Of a stretch of 64,000 nt of DNA, positions 63,040 through 64,000 are shown piece after piece. A model generated the notes under the pieces. The model had not been told where the DNA came from. It worked only from the letters and a program-made list of their open reading frames with translations, and did not search any database. The stretch covers positions 4,477,501-4,541,500 of the forward strand of contig NZ_CP125380.1 in the NCBI RefSeq assembly GCF_034009455.1, written 5' to 3'. The number at the start of each line of letters is the position of its first letter. Position 1 is the stretch's first letter. This DNA is from Pseudomonas sp. P5_109. GTDB taxonomy: Bacteria; Pseudomonadota; Gammaproteobacteria; Pseudomonadales; Pseudomonadaceae. The translations under genes were made by a program, and so were the position numbers.

Positions 63040-64000
63040 GTACGCCCAGGAAGGCGTGGAAGGATAACGAGGGGCAAATACTCGACGATCCGGATACTTA
63101 CCTCTACCAGCGCGACACTGAGGCGCCCAAAACCCGCAGCCTGATGATCCCGTTTTATTGGGGCTACAGAGCCGAACCCGGAGAGATAAAACGCGATAAA
63201 AATGGCGATCCGGCTAGGCTGCGGCATCAATTCCAGGACCGGTTCGACAATCGTCTGGACCGTCACTTCGCCAAGGGCGGCGGTTTCTTTTCGAATGCCA
63301 CCAACAATCTGCTGGAGATGTACGAAGAGGGTTTCGCCAAGTGGCTGCGCCATTGGGTACAACCCACGATGCCCAACTCCCTGTACATGGGCAAGGGACC
63401 GAACCGGCGTTATTTCGTGCTCGCGGCCACCCGGCTGGCCATGCTGGTCAGCGAGATCCGTCGCGTTTCCCCCGATGAAACCATCACCATCATGGGGCAC
63501 AGCCAGGGCACGCTGATCACCTTGCTCGCCCAGGCCATGCTGGTGGATCGCAGTGAACGCTGTGCCGACTGCGCCATCATGGTGGCCTCGCCCTATTCGG
63601 TACTGCCGGATGCCACGCCGAAAAACTTGCGAACCCTGCAAACCCTGATCGACATCGTGCAACACACCACCCAATCACCCCATGCGCAACCACCCCTCAG
63701 TGCCCTGCGCTGTAGCCTGCCGGGTTATGGCGGTCGCACGGGGCCGCGCTGGTCACCCGAACAAGGCCAGCGCTTGAGTGCCGACGGGAAAACCCTGGTG
63801 TTTCCCGAGCGCGACAACCGCGGCAAGGTCTACCTGTATTTCTGCCCGGACGACACCACCGTGGCGCTGGATGATGTGCAAGGCATCGGCACTTACGGCG
63901 TGCCGGACACGCTGCCCAAAGGCGAGCCGGCCATGACCGCGCTGCAATCCATGCGTTTTTACCAGCGCTTGTGGACCAAGCGCTTGCGCGACGGCGAGCC
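62793..64000 (+). CDS. tle3: Second Tle3-family lipase effector, cut by the window end
   Basis: The frame is open from the ATG at 62793 to the end of the window (402 codons seen). The first 80 or so residues are nearly identical to the first Tle3, then the proteins diverge while keeping FLHGVNDPG and the GHSQG elbow (S237). Conserved blocks such as YLYFCPDDTTVALDD near 63833 show the same family. The divergent middle suggests a second effector with different immunity specificity, joined to a shared 5' end. Start and frame are certain; the 3' end is outside the window. Confidence 0.85.
   Translation, partial: MSSEDPYCVAQLTTRLMPNCNTVRKMEVPADLPGVVIFLHGVNDPGASYESVETGLCQGVNERLDRPDLKAGRYGAKYNEANSTPRKAWKDNEGQILDDPDTYLYQRDTEAPKTRSLMIPFYWGYRAEPGEIKRDKNGDPARLRHQFQDRFDNRLDRHFAKGGGFFSNATNNLLEMYEEGFAKWLRHWVQPTMPNSLYMGKGPNRRYFVLAATRLAMLVSEIRRVSPDETITIMGHSQGTLITLLAQAMLVDRSERCADCAIMVASPYSVLPDATPKNLRTLQTLIDIVQHTTQSPHAQPPLSALRCSLPGYGGRTGPRWSPEQGQRLSADGKTLVFPERDNRGKVYLYFCPDDTTVALDDVQGIGTYGVPDTLPKGEPAMTALQSMRFYQRLWTKRLRDGE

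Noticed and set aside
62703..63674. A 323-codon minus-strand frame at the right end
   Set aside because: It is antisense to the second tle3, whose plus frame from 62793 shows the GHSQG lipase elbow and near identity to the first copy.

Overview
The window reads as chromosome of a Pseudomonas of the fluorescens/putida type. The evidence is high GC, about sixteen intergenic blocks of the two Pseudomonas REP families (GGAGCGGGCTTGCTCGCGA type and GGCGAGGGGGCTTGCCCCC type), and families typical of the genus (DUF2388, MxKDx protein, McoA-like manganese oxidase, Tle3/Tla3 type VI effector module). There is no rRNA, tRNA, CRISPR array or intact insertion sequence. Calls rest on reading the sequence and recalling protein families; no database search was run.

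Layout. 0-9 kb: a LysR remnant abutting a DinB-like gene, an FAD oxidoreductase, a DUF2388 protein, an animal-type serine dehydratase, a divergent SDR / GlxA-type regulator pair, an isoprenylcysteine methyltransferase-like membrane protein, a HAD phosphatase, a lone receiver domain and a LysR regulator. 9-13.9 kb: a leftward operon fae-like / aldo-keto reductase / aldehyde dehydrogenase / MFS transporter, headed by a perfect 14-1-14 palindrome of GntR/FadR type. 13.9-19 kb: a low-GC 712-residue effector-like protein, an MxKDx repeat protein, a molybdopterin oxidoreductase with its cytochrome b, and an rRNA-methyltransferase-like gene. 19.4-23.5 kb: an orphan TccC/Rhs protein whose variable C-terminus looks like a phosphodiester glycosidase, then a structured leader before a small DUF3077/DUF6124-like gene.

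23.5-35 kb: LuxR regulator with polyamine-type binding protein, P1-family peptidase, a quinone-reductase/TetR pair and a TetR/thioesterase pair (each with a readable operator), a GNAT enzyme, and a large multicopper oxidase (McoA-like) behind a sigma-54 promoter, followed by a six-unit tandem REP array. 35-50.7 kb: YceI protein, phosphoribosyltransferase, MATE pump, an RTX protein without an enzymatic domain, two small membrane proteins, a chemoreceptor, an ArnT-like glycosyltransferase, a Xre/RES toxin-antitoxin pair, a secreted 13-residue-repeat protein, a cupin protein, an NmrA-like SDR and a wHTH-TPR regulator.

51-56.7 kb: an operon of glutamine-synthetase-like ligase, aldehyde dehydrogenase, iron alcohol dehydrogenase and amino-acid permease, suggesting uptake and gamma-glutamylation of an amine or amino alcohol followed by oxidation. 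56.9-64 kb: a type VI effector island with a vgrG that has lost its middle, tle3, tla3 and a second tle3 running off the end. The second tle3 was created by, or homogenised with, a roughly 285-bp repeat carrying the vgrG tail and the tle3 start.

Most notable items: the TccC-glycosidase fusion, the leader RNA near 23 kb, the fae-like operon with its operator, the 712-residue protein, and the rearranged vgrG-tle3-tla3-tle3 island.
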